Below, one piece after another: positions 52,969 to 60,176 of a stretch of 64,000 nucleotides of DNA; positions within the stretch are counted from its first letter, which is position 1, and every line of letters starts with the position of its first letter. Source of the DNA: Bradyrhizobium manausense (lineage in GTDB: Bacteria > Pseudomonadota > Alphaproteobacteria > Rhizobiales > Xanthobacteraceae); assembly GCF_018130615.1 (NCBI RefSeq), contig NZ_JAFCKB010000004.1:411699-475698 (forward strand), read 5' to 3'. The notes under the pieces are model-generated. The model was not told where the DNA came from. It saw nothing but the letters and a program-made list of their open reading frames with translations, and ran no database searches. The position numbers and the translations under genes are program-made.

Positions 52969-53340
52969 ATGAAACCCAACGTCTATGCCGCCGAATGCCC
53001 GACGCGACAAATCCTCGATCGCGTCGGCGACAAATGGGCCGTGCTGATCCTGTTGCTGCTGCGCGAGGAGGCGATGCGCTTCAATCAGTTGCGTCGCACG
53101 ATTGAAGGCATTTCCCAGAAGATGTTGAGCCAGGTTCTCAAGTCGCTTGAACGCGACGGCCTGCTCAAGCGCCGCGCCATCGCGACCGTGCCGGTGACGG
53201 TTGAATATTCGATCACGCAGCTCGGCGTGACGCTCGCAGCCGCGGTCGATCCGTTGCGCGATTGGGCCGAGGAGAATCTGAAAGACGTGCTCGCCGCCCA
53301 GCGCCGCTACGACGCGCAACAGAAGGAGGAAGCGGCGTAG
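52969..53340 (+). CDS. HxlR-family winged-helix regulator
   Basis: 123 residues. It starts MKPNVYAAECPTRQILDRVGDKWAVLILLLL, with the conserved Cys10 in the family position (AAECPTR), then the wHTH core (RFNQLRRTIEGISQKMLSQVLKSLERDGLLKRR) and the wing (VEYSITQLG). Such proteins often sense electrophiles or aldehydes through this Cys. GAGGAATTGAG precedes the ATG. It is divergent from the NAD(P)-binding gene, a classic arrangement for HxlR regulators and their targets. Confidence 0.9.
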   Translation: MKPNVYAAECPTRQILDRVGDKWAVLILLLLREEAMRFNQLRRTIEGISQKMLSQVLKSLERDGLLKRRAIATVPVTVEYSITQLGVTLAAAVDPLRDWAEENLKDVLAAQRRYDAQQKEEAA

Positions 53341-53376
53341 GGCCATTCCCAAGCACTTAAGATCGCGGGTGGTGGT

Positions 53377-53790
53377 TCAGCCCTGCCCGGCCTTCGCCAG
53401 CTCAACCTCGACGCGCAGCTCGATCTCGGACAGCACGGAATCCAGGCCGGGATCGCCGGAGGACGATTTCAGGTTCGCCGCCGCATCGCGCAGCCGCATC
53501 ACGGTCGATGCGTCGAGATTGCCGGAGAGCAGTCCCATCTTCAGATCATCGAGCACATCGAGCGCGGTCTTGCCGCGTGCGACCGAGCGCTTGCGGCGTT
53601 CGACCGGATCTTCCTCGATGCCTTGCAGCGCGAGCAATCCGTCGATGTTGGCGGTGGCTTTCGGTGCGGCAGCGCTCCGCGTCTCCTGCGTCGACGAGGT
53701 GTCCGGCAGCACGAAGGTGCCGGAGCTCGTTCGCCTGGCCTGGCTGGCCGGCGTTCCAAGCGTGGTGCCATTCGGTCCGTAGATGCGCAT
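53377..53790 (-). CDS. fliX: Flagellar assembly regulator FliX
   Basis: 137 residues. A variable N terminus (MRIYGPNGTTLGTP) leads to ALQGIEEDPVERRKRSVARGKTALDVLDDLKMGLLSGNL and the C-terminal LDSVLSEIELRVEVELAK, the FliX signature. In Caulobacter FliX couples basal-body assembly to FlbD activation and so controls sigma-54 flagellar promoters. It is divergent from flgI as in Caulobacter, with a CtrA-like site and a sigma-54 promoter between. flbD itself is not in the window. Confidence 0.9.
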   Translation of the reverse strand: MRIYGPNGTTLGTPASQARRTSSGTFVLPDTSSTQETRSAAAPKATANIDGLLALQGIEEDPVERRKRSVARGKTALDVLDDLKMGLLSGNLDASTVMRLRDAAANLKSSSGDPGLDSVLSEIELRVEVELAKAGQG

Positions 53791-53831
53791 CGGAGCAATC
53801 CGGGTGATCGATGCGCCACATTCGCCGCTTT

Positions 53832-53850
53832 ATGGTTAACGCGGCGTAAA
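53832..53850. promoter_or_regulatory. CtrA-like site before fliX/flgI
   Basis: ATGGTTAACGCGGCGTAAA contains TTAA-N7-TAAA (53836-53850), one base off the consensus, with the ATGGTTAA half-site intact. It lies 42 nt upstream of the fliX start. Confidence 0.6.
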
Positions 53851-53968
53851 CGGCCCGGCAAAAACTGCCGGGAGGCGGCAGTTTCGCTCCTCAAGGCGAA
53901 CGCCGGTTAGCGCCGATCGAAAGAGATTTATTCAACCTATTCAATCGCCTACCCCCGCCGCCCCACGT

Positions 53969-53984
53969 TGGCACAGCCCTCGCA
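53969..53984 (+). promoter_or_regulatory. Sigma-54 (-24/-12) promoter of flgI operon
   Basis: TGGCACAGCCCTCGCA has GG (53970-53971) and GC (53982-53983) with 10 nt between. It matches the flgF promoter at all the key positions, including the shared TCGC at -12. Confidence 0.65.
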
Positions 53985-54059
53985 AGGAAAGCGTCGGACC
54001 AGCTCGTCATGGGAGTGTCGCAGACGGTCCGAGATGTGAGGAGCCTCGGGGAGCAGAGG

Positions 54060-55196
54060 ATGCCAGGCGTTCGTTGGGTGAGGATTCTTAGCGGGGCTTT
54101 TGGAGTGGCCTGTGCCGCGCTGTCAGCGCTGGCGCTCTCGGTCGCGCCCGCAAGCGCGACCTCGCGCATCAAGGATCTCGCCAATATCGAAGGCGTGCGG
54201 CAGAACCAGCTCATCGGCTACGGCCTCGTCGTCGGCCTCAACGGCACCGGCGACACCCTCAACAACATCCCCTTCACCAAGCAGTCTCTGCAAGCGATGC
54301 TCGAGCGCATGGGCGTCAACATCCGCGGCGCCACCATCCGTACCGGCAACGTCGCCGCCGTGATGGTGACCGGCAATCTGCCGGCCTTCGCCACCCAAGG
54401 CACGCGTATGGACGTGACCGTCTCCGCTCTTGGCGATGCCAAGGATTTGCGCGGCGGCACCCTGCTCGTCACCCCCCTCCTCGGCGCCGACGGCAACGTC
54501 TATGCCGTGGCGCAGGGCTCGCTCGCGATCTCGGGCTTCCAGGCCGAGGGCGAAGCGGCGAAAATCGTGCGCGGCGTTCCGACCGTGGGCCGCATCGCCA
54601 ACGGCGCCATCATCGAGCGCGAGATCGAGTTCGCGTTGAACCGCCTGCCTAACGTGCGGCTCGCCCTGCGCAATGCCGACTTCACCACCGCCAAGCGCAT
54701 TGCGGCCGCCATCAACGACTATCTTGGCGTCAAGAGCGCCGAACCGATCGATCCTTCGACGGTACAGCTGACGATCCCGCCGGAGTTCAAGGGCAACGTC
54801 GTCGCGTTCCTGACCGAGATCGAGCAGCTTCAGGTCGATCCGGATCTCGCCGCCAAGATCATCATCGACGAACGTTCCGGCATCATCGTGATGGGCCGCG
54901 ACGTCCGCGTCGCGACGGTTGCGGTCGCGCAGGGCAATCTCACGGTCACGATCTCCGAGAGCCCGCAGGTGAGCCAGCCCAACCCGCTGTCGCGGGGCCG
55001 CACCGTGGTCACACCGCGCTCCAGCGTCGGTGTCACCGAGGACGGCAAGAAATTCGCAGTCGTCAAGGACGGCGTCTCGCTCCAGCAGCTTGTCGACGGC
55101 CTCAACGGCCTCGGCATCGGCCCGCGCGATCTAATCAGCATCCTCCAGGCGATCAAGGCGGCCGGTGCGATCGAAGCCGACATCGAGGTGATGTGA
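54060..55196 (+). CDS. flgI: Flagellar P-ring protein FlgI
   Basis: 378 residues with a signal peptide (GAFGVACAALSALALSVAPASA). RIKDLANIEGVRQNQLIGYGLVVGLNGTGD, NVAAVMVTGNLPAFATQGTRMDVTVSALGDAKDLRGGTLLVTPLLGADGNVYAVAQGSL and the end VSLQQLVDGLNGLGIGPRDLISILQAIKAAGAIEADIEVM are diagnostic. The ATG at 54060 follows GGGGAGCAGAGG; the frame opens 17 codons earlier without such a site. It forms the periplasmic P ring. First gene of flgI-flgJ-flgN-like. Confidence 0.97.
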   Translation: MPGVRWVRILSGAFGVACAALSALALSVAPASATSRIKDLANIEGVRQNQLIGYGLVVGLNGTGDTLNNIPFTKQSLQAMLERMGVNIRGATIRTGNVAAVMVTGNLPAFATQGTRMDVTVSALGDAKDLRGGTLLVTPLLGADGNVYAVAQGSLAISGFQAEGEAAKIVRGVPTVGRIANGAIIEREIEFALNRLPNVRLALRNADFTTAKRIAAAINDYLGVKSAEPIDPSTVQLTIPPEFKGNVVAFLTEIEQLQVDPDLAAKIIIDERSGIIVMGRDVRVATVAVAQGNLTVTISESPQVSQPNPLSRGRTVVTPRSSVGVTEDGKKFAVVKDGVSLQQLVDGLNGLGIGPRDLISILQAIKAAGAIEADIEVM

Positions 55197-55582
55197 TGCA
55201 GACCGGCATGCTCAACACCGCGCGCGTCGTCTCCGCGGCCCTCTCCTCAAATCCTGCTTTCTCCGTGGAAAGCCGCAACGGCCGGCCCGACTTCGAGCTC
55301 GCCGCGGCACTTCAGAAGGTCTCGCCGCAGCAACAAGCCAAGGCGCAGAAGACCGCCACCGACTTCGAGGGCATGTTCCTCAACAGCATGTTCGCGCAGA
55401 TGACCTCGGGCCTGAAGGGCGAAGGCCCGTTCGGCGATACGCCGGGCACCGGCGTGTGGCGCTCGATGCTGACCGAGCAATATTCCAAGAATTTCGCCAG
55501 CGCCGGCGGCGTCGGTGTCGCCCGCGACGTCTACCGTACCCTGATCATGCAGCAGGCCAAAACCACTCTCCGGACGGCATAA
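55196..55582 (+). CDS. flgJ: Rod-binding protein FlgJ/CheL, without muramidase domain
   Basis: 128 residues (129 if a GTG at 55193 is used). It has only the N-terminal rod-binding domain of FlgJ: KTATDFEGMFLNSMFAQMTSGLKGEGPFGDTPGTGVWRSMLTEQYSKNFASAGGVGVARDVYRTLIMQQ. The muramidase half present in enterobacterial FlgJ is absent, as in alphaproteobacterial CheL. A separate muramidase would be needed to open the peptidoglycan. It overlaps the flgI stop codon, so it is translationally coupled. Confidence 0.9.
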   Translation: MQTGMLNTARVVSAALSSNPAFSVESRNGRPDFELAAALQKVSPQQQAKAQKTATDFEGMFLNSMFAQMTSGLKGEGPFGDTPGTGVWRSMLTEQYSKNFASAGGVGVARDVYRTLIMQQAKTTLRTA

Positions 55583-55593
55583 GGTCAAACGAG

Positions 55594-56091
55594 ATGAACC
55601 ACTTCAACGCGTCACGTCAGCCGATGCCTGCGCAACGCGCGAACAACACGCCGGGCAGCGCCGAGGCGCGCAAGCTCGCCGAAGACCTGATGGACGCGAT
55701 GAGCGCTCTGCTCGGCCTGATCGAGCGCGAGACCGAGCTGGTCCGCGCCGGCAAGGTCCGCGAGGCGATGACGCTCGAGAGCCAGAAGCAGGAGCTATCG
55801 CGGCGCTATGTCGCCGCCGTCAGCCAGTTGAAGGCAAACCAGGACAAGCTCGCGAAATCCGCACCCGAGCTGCTCTCGACGCTGCATCGCCATCACGACG
55901 CCTTTCGCGCCATGCTCCAGGTCAATCTCACCGTGCTCGCGACCGCGCATGCGGTCTCCGAAAGCGTCGTGCGCGGCGTCAATGCCGAGATCCAAAAGCG
56001 CAACGTGCCGAACACCTACACCGCGGCGGGACGCCGTGCGACTCCCGGCCCGCGCCACATTACCCCGCTCGCGGTCAGCCGTTCGCTCTGA
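55594..56091 (+). CDS. FlgN-like flagellar chaperone
   Basis: 165 residues, mostly helical: EARKLAEDLMDAMSALLGLIERETELVRAGKVREAMTLESQKQELSRRYVAAVSQLKANQDKLAK. The two antiparallel helices with ELV..G and K..L..RY are typical of the FlgN/FlbY chaperone fold, which holds hook-associated proteins FlgK and FlgL before export. The ATG at 55594 follows CGAG. It lies 11 nt behind flgJ. A weak hairpin (56126-56153) follows. Confidence 0.75.
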   Translation: MNHFNASRQPMPAQRANNTPGSAEARKLAEDLMDAMSALLGLIERETELVRAGKVREAMTLESQKQELSRRYVAAVSQLKANQDKLAKSAPELLSTLHRHHDAFRAMLQVNLTVLATAHAVSESVVRGVNAEIQKRNVPNTYTAAGRRATPGPRHITPLAVSRSL

Positions 56092-56125
56092 GCGCTTAAC
56101 GAATACTGCCTCCAATTTTACGAAA

Positions 56126-56153
56126 AACCGCGCGGCGAAAGCGTCGCGCGGTT
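56126..56153. terminator. Hairpin after flgN-like gene
   Basis: AACCGCGCG (56126-56134) pairs with CGCGCGGTT (56145-56153). The T-run (AAAAACC read on the minus strand) suits minus-strand termination better than the plus-strand operon, so the direction is uncertain. Confidence 0.5.
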
Positions 56154-56251
56154 AGGCACGTTTCCTTACCGGGTGTTCAATCCTGGTGTTCCATGGTTGC
56201 GTATTGAGAGGGGTTGGGATTTGACTCACGTAAGGCAACCAGGAGGCTGCC

Positions 56252-56614
56252 ATGAGTACAGATTTCAGCATCAGGCCGGTGGGGATACCGGCCCCCGTAC
56301 AGATCGTCACGACGTCGAATTCGGCGGCGAACGATGCGGTGCAAACCGATTTGCCGGTGAGCCAGACGGTCGCCGCCAGCGATGCGGCTGCACCCGCACG
56401 CAACGATCTGCAGAGCAGCAACGAGAGCATCTCGCGCCAGGTCGTGTTCGACCAGGCGGCTGCATCCATGGTCTTCCAGGTCGTCAACGACAAGACCGAC
56501 GCGGTCGTCAATCAGTTCCCGGACGAAGCGATGCTGCGCCGGCGAGCCTATTTCCACGCACTGGATTTGAAGTCGGAGCCCTCGCGGCCGCTCAACACGG
56601 ACCTCAGCGCTTAA
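56252..56614 (+). CDS. FlaG-like flagellar protein
   Basis: 120 residues. An N-terminal Ser/Thr/Ala-rich half leads to SRQVVFDQAAASMVFQVVNDKTDAVVNQFPDEAMLRRRAYFHALD. The segment MVFQVVNDKTDAVVNQFPDEAML parallels the FlaG pattern (V.V.D..TG.VI..IP.E..L), a small protein that tunes filament length. A strong CAGGAGG precedes the ATG. It is convergent with the unknown gene at 56628. FlaG assignment is by motif resemblance only. Confidence 0.6.
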   Translation: MSTDFSIRPVGIPAPVQIVTTSNSAANDAVQTDLPVSQTVAASDAAAPARNDLQSSNESISRQVVFDQAAASMVFQVVNDKTDAVVNQFPDEAMLRRRAYFHALDLKSEPSRPLNTDLSA

Positions 56615-56627
56615 AGACGCCAGCCGA

Positions 56628-56996
56628 TCAGCTGTCGAGCGTGGCTTGGGCGGTGTCGAGATAGCTCGAGCCGGTCGCGGGATCCGTGACGACGTTCTTG
56701 ACCTGCGCCTTGCCGGTATCGGTCAACGTGAACTTCGTGTTGCCGAAGCGGAACGACGAATCCTTGATCAGCACCTGCTGGTACTGCGACGTCCCGCCGC
56801 TCTGATAGTGGATCTGCGCGCGGAAGCCGCTGACCTGCGAGATGTTGAGCGAGAACGTCTTGCCGTCGGCGTAGGTGCCGCTCCAGTTGCCCTGGTACAG
56901 CGACGAGTCCACCGCAACATATTTGGATGAGCCCGACGTGCTCGAGAGGACGTTGGACTTATAGGCGGTCGACAGGATGCTCATGATGTCGGACAT
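56628..56996 (-). CDS. Unknown small protein next to flaF
   Basis: 122 residues. After an N-terminal helix (SDIMSILSTAYKSNVL) the protein is beta-rich and Ser/Thr/Gly/Tyr-rich (YVAVDSSLYQGNWSGTYADGKTFSLNISQVSGFRAQIHYQSGGTSQYQQVLIKDSSFRFGNTKFTLTDTGKAQVKNVV). There are no cysteines and no clear signal peptide. GGAG lies 7 nt upstream of the ATG. It is 12 nt behind flaF and so part of its operon. Composition recalls filament-associated or exported flagellar proteins; no family was recognised. Confidence 0.6.
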   Translation of the reverse strand: MSDIMSILSTAYKSNVLSSTSGSSKYVAVDSSLYQGNWSGTYADGKTFSLNISQVSGFRAQIHYQSGGTSQYQQVLIKDSSFRFGNTKFTLTDTGKAQVKNVVTDPATGSSYLDTAQATLDS

Positions 56997-57008
56997 CACG
57001 AGTCTCCA

Positions 57009-57377
57009 TCACGGCCGGCCGGACAGACCAGCGGCAATGTTGCGGTTGATCTCGATCAGCGGACGGAAGTGATCGAACTGCGGGCTCATCTGCAGCGCCG
57101 CCGTCTGACTCAGCACGAACACGCTGATGTTGGCAATCTTCTGCCGGACGTCGATCGGCTGCGGGTTGTTTTCGCGCATCGCTTCGCTGAGGAAGATGGT
57201 CCAGAGCTTGCGATTGAACATCAGCGCCTGCGTGGTCTGCTCGCTGAATGGGTCAGCGTTGTTGACCGCGTCCTGGAGCTTGTTGGCGGCCTTCAGCAGA
57301 GTCTGCGCCTCGATGTCGCGAGGAGATGCGGTGGTCGTTGCAACACGCGCGTAGGCCGAGGCAGCAGAATTCGACAT
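57009..57377 (-). CDS. flaF: Flagellin biosynthesis regulator FlaF
   Basis: 122 residues. AASAYARVATTTASPRDIEAQTLLKAANKLQDAV and FNRKLWTIFLSEAMRENNPQPIDVRQKIANISVFVLSQ are the FlaF signature. In Caulobacter FlaF is a secretion chaperone for flagellin and antagonises FlbT, the flagellin mRNA repressor. flbT, usually adjacent, is not found in this window. The start is ATG at 57377; the TTG just upstream is unlikely. Confidence 0.92.
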   Translation of the reverse strand: MSNSAASAYARVATTTASPRDIEAQTLLKAANKLQDAVNNADPFSEQTTQALMFNRKLWTIFLSEAMRENNPQPIDVRQKIANISVFVLSQTAALQMSPQFDHFRPLIEINRNIAAGLSGRP

Positions 57378-57416
57378 CAATCACACCTTGGAAGCTTCCT
57401 AGCCCGTTGAACGGAC

Positions 57417-57466
57417 TTAAGGATTTCTTTCCCAACCCTATGCATCACCGCTTAAGATTTGCTTAC
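57417..57466. promoter_or_regulatory. CtrA-like near matches before flaF
   Basis: TTAA-GGATTTC-TTTC (57417-57431) and TTAA-GATTTGC-TTAC (57452-57466) each match the TTAA-N7-TTAA box at six or seven of eight bases, 40-90 nt upstream of flaF. Less certain than the flgB and flagellin boxes. Confidence 0.4.
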
Positions 57467-57613
57467 GTGTGCGCTTGGAAGCACTCCGCATTATTACGGG
57501 TCGGAGTCTTCATGAGCGCGAGGCTAAATGCGCGGACGCAAGCTGTAAACTTGCACTGCATCATGCGCATCGATCTCAGCTAATCTTGTCTTAGCGAACT
57601 CCCTCAAAAGAAC

Positions 57614-57633
57614 GGCGGAGCATTAGCCCCGCC
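57614..57633 (-). terminator. Terminator of the first flagellin gene
   Basis: GGCGGGGC pairs with GCTCCGCC (one G-T wobble) around a short TAAT loop on the minus strand, followed by GTTCTTTTGAGG, 35 nt after the stop codon at 57669. Confidence 0.75.
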
Positions 57634-57668
57634 ACTCCGACTCAAGATTTGGTACTGCGCTTTCCGAA

Positions 57669-59957
57669 TTAGCGGAGCAGCTGCAACACGCTCTGCTGCG
57701 ACTGGTTGGCCAGCGACAGCGCGGAGACCGCGATCGACTGGCGGGTCGACAGCGCCTGGCTGTTGGCCGCTTCCTCGTTGGTATCGGCAAGTGTCAGGTT
57801 GGACGAGCCCGTCTGCAGCACGTTGATCAGGTTCTTCGAGAAGTCCTGGCGCACCTGCACGATCGAGAGGTTCGAACCGAGCGAAGAGCCTTCCGAGCGC
57901 AGCGTGCTCGAAGCAGCGTTCAGGCTCTGGAGGACCTTGTTGGTCGCGCCATTGTCGATGAAGTCCGTGCCGGGCACGAGATTGCTGAGCCCGAGACCCG
58001 CCGCATTGAACACCACACCGTTGATGCCGAGCGTGGAGCTGCCGGTCTCGTTGAAGACCAGCTTCAGCGTGTCGCCGTTCAGCAGATTGACGCCGTTGAA
58101 CGAGGAGTCCTGCGAGGTCGTGTCGATCTGCGCCAGGATGTTGTTGAACTGGCTGACCAGGCTCGAACGCGCGGTCTGCGCGACGGGATCCTGAACCGGC
58201 GGCTGCGCAGTGGTGAAGGCGAGCACGCTGGTGAGCGTGCCGCCGACCGCGCCGCCTGCAGTGGACGAGCCGAGCGTCGAGGACGCGTATTCGTTGACGG
58301 TGGTGACCGTCAGCACGCCGTTGGCATCGATCGTCGCGGTCAGGTGGTTGGCCTGAAGCTGGACGTTGAGCTGGTCGAGGGTCTTGACCGTACCGTTGGT
58401 GCCGTCGCCGAAGGTGACGTTGACCGGCGTGCCGCCGTTGAAGGAGGTGAAGGTCAGGGTCTTGCCGCTGACGCCGCCGACGCCCGAGGTGCGCGCCGCG
58501 CTGAACGCCGTCGCCGTTCCGGTGTTGCCGCTGAGACCGAATGCGCTGAGCGCGTTGCCGGTGCCGGTGATCGAGAGGTCGGCGTTGATGCCGGTCGAGA
58601 TCGAGAGCTGGCCGCTCGAATTCACCGACGACGGGATCTGGCCCGACGTGGTGGAGAGCGTGGCGGCGCCGTTGAAGAGGCTGGCGGTCTTCACGCCGGT
58701 GGCCAGGTCGATCGAATTGAGCAGGTCGGTCAGGTTCGCGCTCTGGAGGTAGACCGTCGAGTTGCCGTTGCCGTCGGTGACGACGTTGCCGCTGACACCA
58801 TAGCCGGTGGCTACGCTGGATGCCGACTGCGGCGTCTGCGCGTTCTTGAAGGTGATGGTATGGCCGTCGACGTTCAGGGTCGAGCCATCCTGGACGAGGG
58901 TGCCCAGCGAGCCGGCGGTCGTCGACCGGTTCGCAGTGACACTGGCATTGCCCGCGCCGGTTGCGTTGGTCAGGCCGAGCTTGTTGAGGAAGTCGGCCTT
59001 GCCCGTTACGCTCAGATCGGCGCCGGTCGAGCTCTTCAGCGTGATTGCGCCGCCTGCACCGATGGAAGATGGCGTCTGGACCGTACCGACTGTCGCGCCG
59101 CTGGTCGCGATCGTGGCGGCGCCGGCGCTGATCGTCGCAGTCTTGACGCCGCTGGCAAGGTCGATCGCGCTGAGCACGTCGTTGACGGTTGCCTTTGGCG
59201 CAGCCGCCGTTCCTTCATAGACGATCGAGTTGCCGTTGCCGTCGGTGGCAATGCTTCCGCTGGCATTGAGGCCCCAACCGGTCGGCTGTGTCGTCGGAGC
59301 GGGACCGGTACGGAAGGTGATGGTCTTGCCGTTCACGGTTATGGTGTCACCATCCGCGGGCGGCGCGCTGAACGTGCTGGACGTGGTGGTGCCGAGCAGC
59401 GTGGCCGTGCCGCTGAGCGCGGTGCTGCCGTCGGCAGCAGTCGTGGTGCCACCGACCAGCGTACCGGCGGTCGAACCCAGCGAGGCGCCAAGCGCCGCCG
59501 CCGCCGTCACCGGTGTGACACCGCCGGCCGCGCCGGTATAGAGCACGTTGCTGTTGGCGGTCGCGCTCGCATAAGAGGTCGTGCCGCGCAGATCCGCCGG
59601 TGTCGCACCTGGGATCGTGGTCGAGACGTTGGACTTGGTGGAGTAGCCGACCGTGGTCTGGAGCGCCTGGTTGGCAATCGATTTCGCGGAGTCGATCAGC
59701 TTCTGGAGCGAGGTGATGCCGGTATTGGCCGCCTGCAGCACCTGCACACCGTTGTTGATGCCGTCCAGGAGGTTGCTGATGTCGCTCGCCCGGTTGTCCA
59801 GTCCCTGCGCCGTGAAGAAGTTGGTGGGATTGTCGAGCGCCGTGTTGACCTTCTTGCCGGTCGACAGCCTCTCCTGCGTCGTGGCCAGCAAGTCGGCCGT
59901 CGACTGCAGCGACAACAGGTTCTGGCGAACGGACGCCGAGAGAACGATGTTGGACAT
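57669..59957 (-). CDS. fliC: Large flagellin (copy 1 of at least 3)
   Basis: 762 residues. N-terminal D0/D1 helix region MSNIVLSASVRQNLLSLQSTADLLATTQERLSTGKKVNTALDNPTNFFTAQGLDNRASDISNLLDGINNGVQVLQAANTGITSLQKLIDSAKSIANQALQ and the C-terminal RQDFSKNLINVLQTGSSNLTLADTNEEAANSQALSTRQSIAVSALSLANQSQQSVLQLLR are conserved. The central 500 or so residues are Ser/Thr/Gly/Val-rich, with the repeated motif LVQDGSTLNVDGHTITFKN and DGNGNS-STVYLQ units. Large flagellins of this length form the thick Bradyrhizobium subpolar filament. GAGGAAGAC precedes the start. Confidence 0.95.
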   Translation of the reverse strand: MSNIVLSASVRQNLLSLQSTADLLATTQERLSTGKKVNTALDNPTNFFTAQGLDNRASDISNLLDGINNGVQVLQAANTGITSLQKLIDSAKSIANQALQTTVGYSTKSNVSTTIPGATPADLRGTTSYASATANSNVLYTGAAGGVTPVTAAAALGASLGSTAGTLVGGTTTAADGSTALSGTATLLGTTTSSTFSAPPADGDTITVNGKTITFRTGPAPTTQPTGWGLNASGSIATDGNGNSIVYEGTAAAPKATVNDVLSAIDLASGVKTATISAGAATIATSGATVGTVQTPSSIGAGGAITLKSSTGADLSVTGKADFLNKLGLTNATGAGNASVTANRSTTAGSLGTLVQDGSTLNVDGHTITFKNAQTPQSASSVATGYGVSGNVVTDGNGNSTVYLQSANLTDLLNSIDLATGVKTASLFNGAATLSTTSGQIPSSVNSSGQLSISTGINADLSITGTGNALSAFGLSGNTGTATAFSAARTSGVGGVSGKTLTFTSFNGGTPVNVTFGDGTNGTVKTLDQLNVQLQANHLTATIDANGVLTVTTVNEYASSTLGSSTAGGAVGGTLTSVLAFTTAQPPVQDPVAQTARSSLVSQFNNILAQIDTTSQDSSFNGVNLLNGDTLKLVFNETGSSTLGINGVVFNAAGLGLSNLVPGTDFIDNGATNKVLQSLNAASSTLRSEGSSLGSNLSIVQVRQDFSKNLINVLQTGSSNLTLADTNEEAANSQALSTRQSIAVSALSLANQSQQSVLQLLR

Positions 59958-60040
59958 TGGCGAGTCTTCCTCTTGAACCGGATACGAATCGGCCGCGCGG
60001 GTCTGGAAGCGGGCTTTGGTCCAGTTTTAGGGGCTGTCCT

Positions 60041-60079
60041 TTAAAGTATGGTTAACGCCGGTTTAAGGGATACGGTTAA
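60041..60079. promoter_or_regulatory. Tandem CtrA-type boxes before flagellin 1
   Basis: TTAA occurs at 60041, 60052 and 60063, each 11 bp apart, making two overlapping perfect TTAA-N7-TTAA boxes; a fourth TTAA lies at 60076. The boxes are 84-110 nt upstream of the flagellin start codon (59957). Confidence 0.7.
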
Positions 60080-60121
60080 TGGCTGGTGTACGCCCTTCCC
60101 TGCCTCTGAACGCAAAAAAGA

Positions 60122-60145
60122 GCGGCGGGGCTAAAACCCCGCCGC
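60122..60145 (-). terminator. Terminator of the second flagellin gene
   Basis: GCGGCGGGG pairs perfectly with CCCCGCCGC around CTAAAA. On the minus strand it is followed by TCTTTTTTGCG. It lies 32 nt after the stop codon at 60177 and has a T-run on both sides (GGTTTTTC on the plus strand). Confidence 0.9.
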
Positions 60146-60176
60146 CCGGTTTTTCTTGAGGTATTTCAGTGCGTTA

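Noticed and set aside
56153-56168. TAGGCACGTTTCCTTAC as a sigma-54 promoter of the FlaG-like gene
   Set aside because: The -12 GC is missing (TA instead), so it fails the invariant bases.
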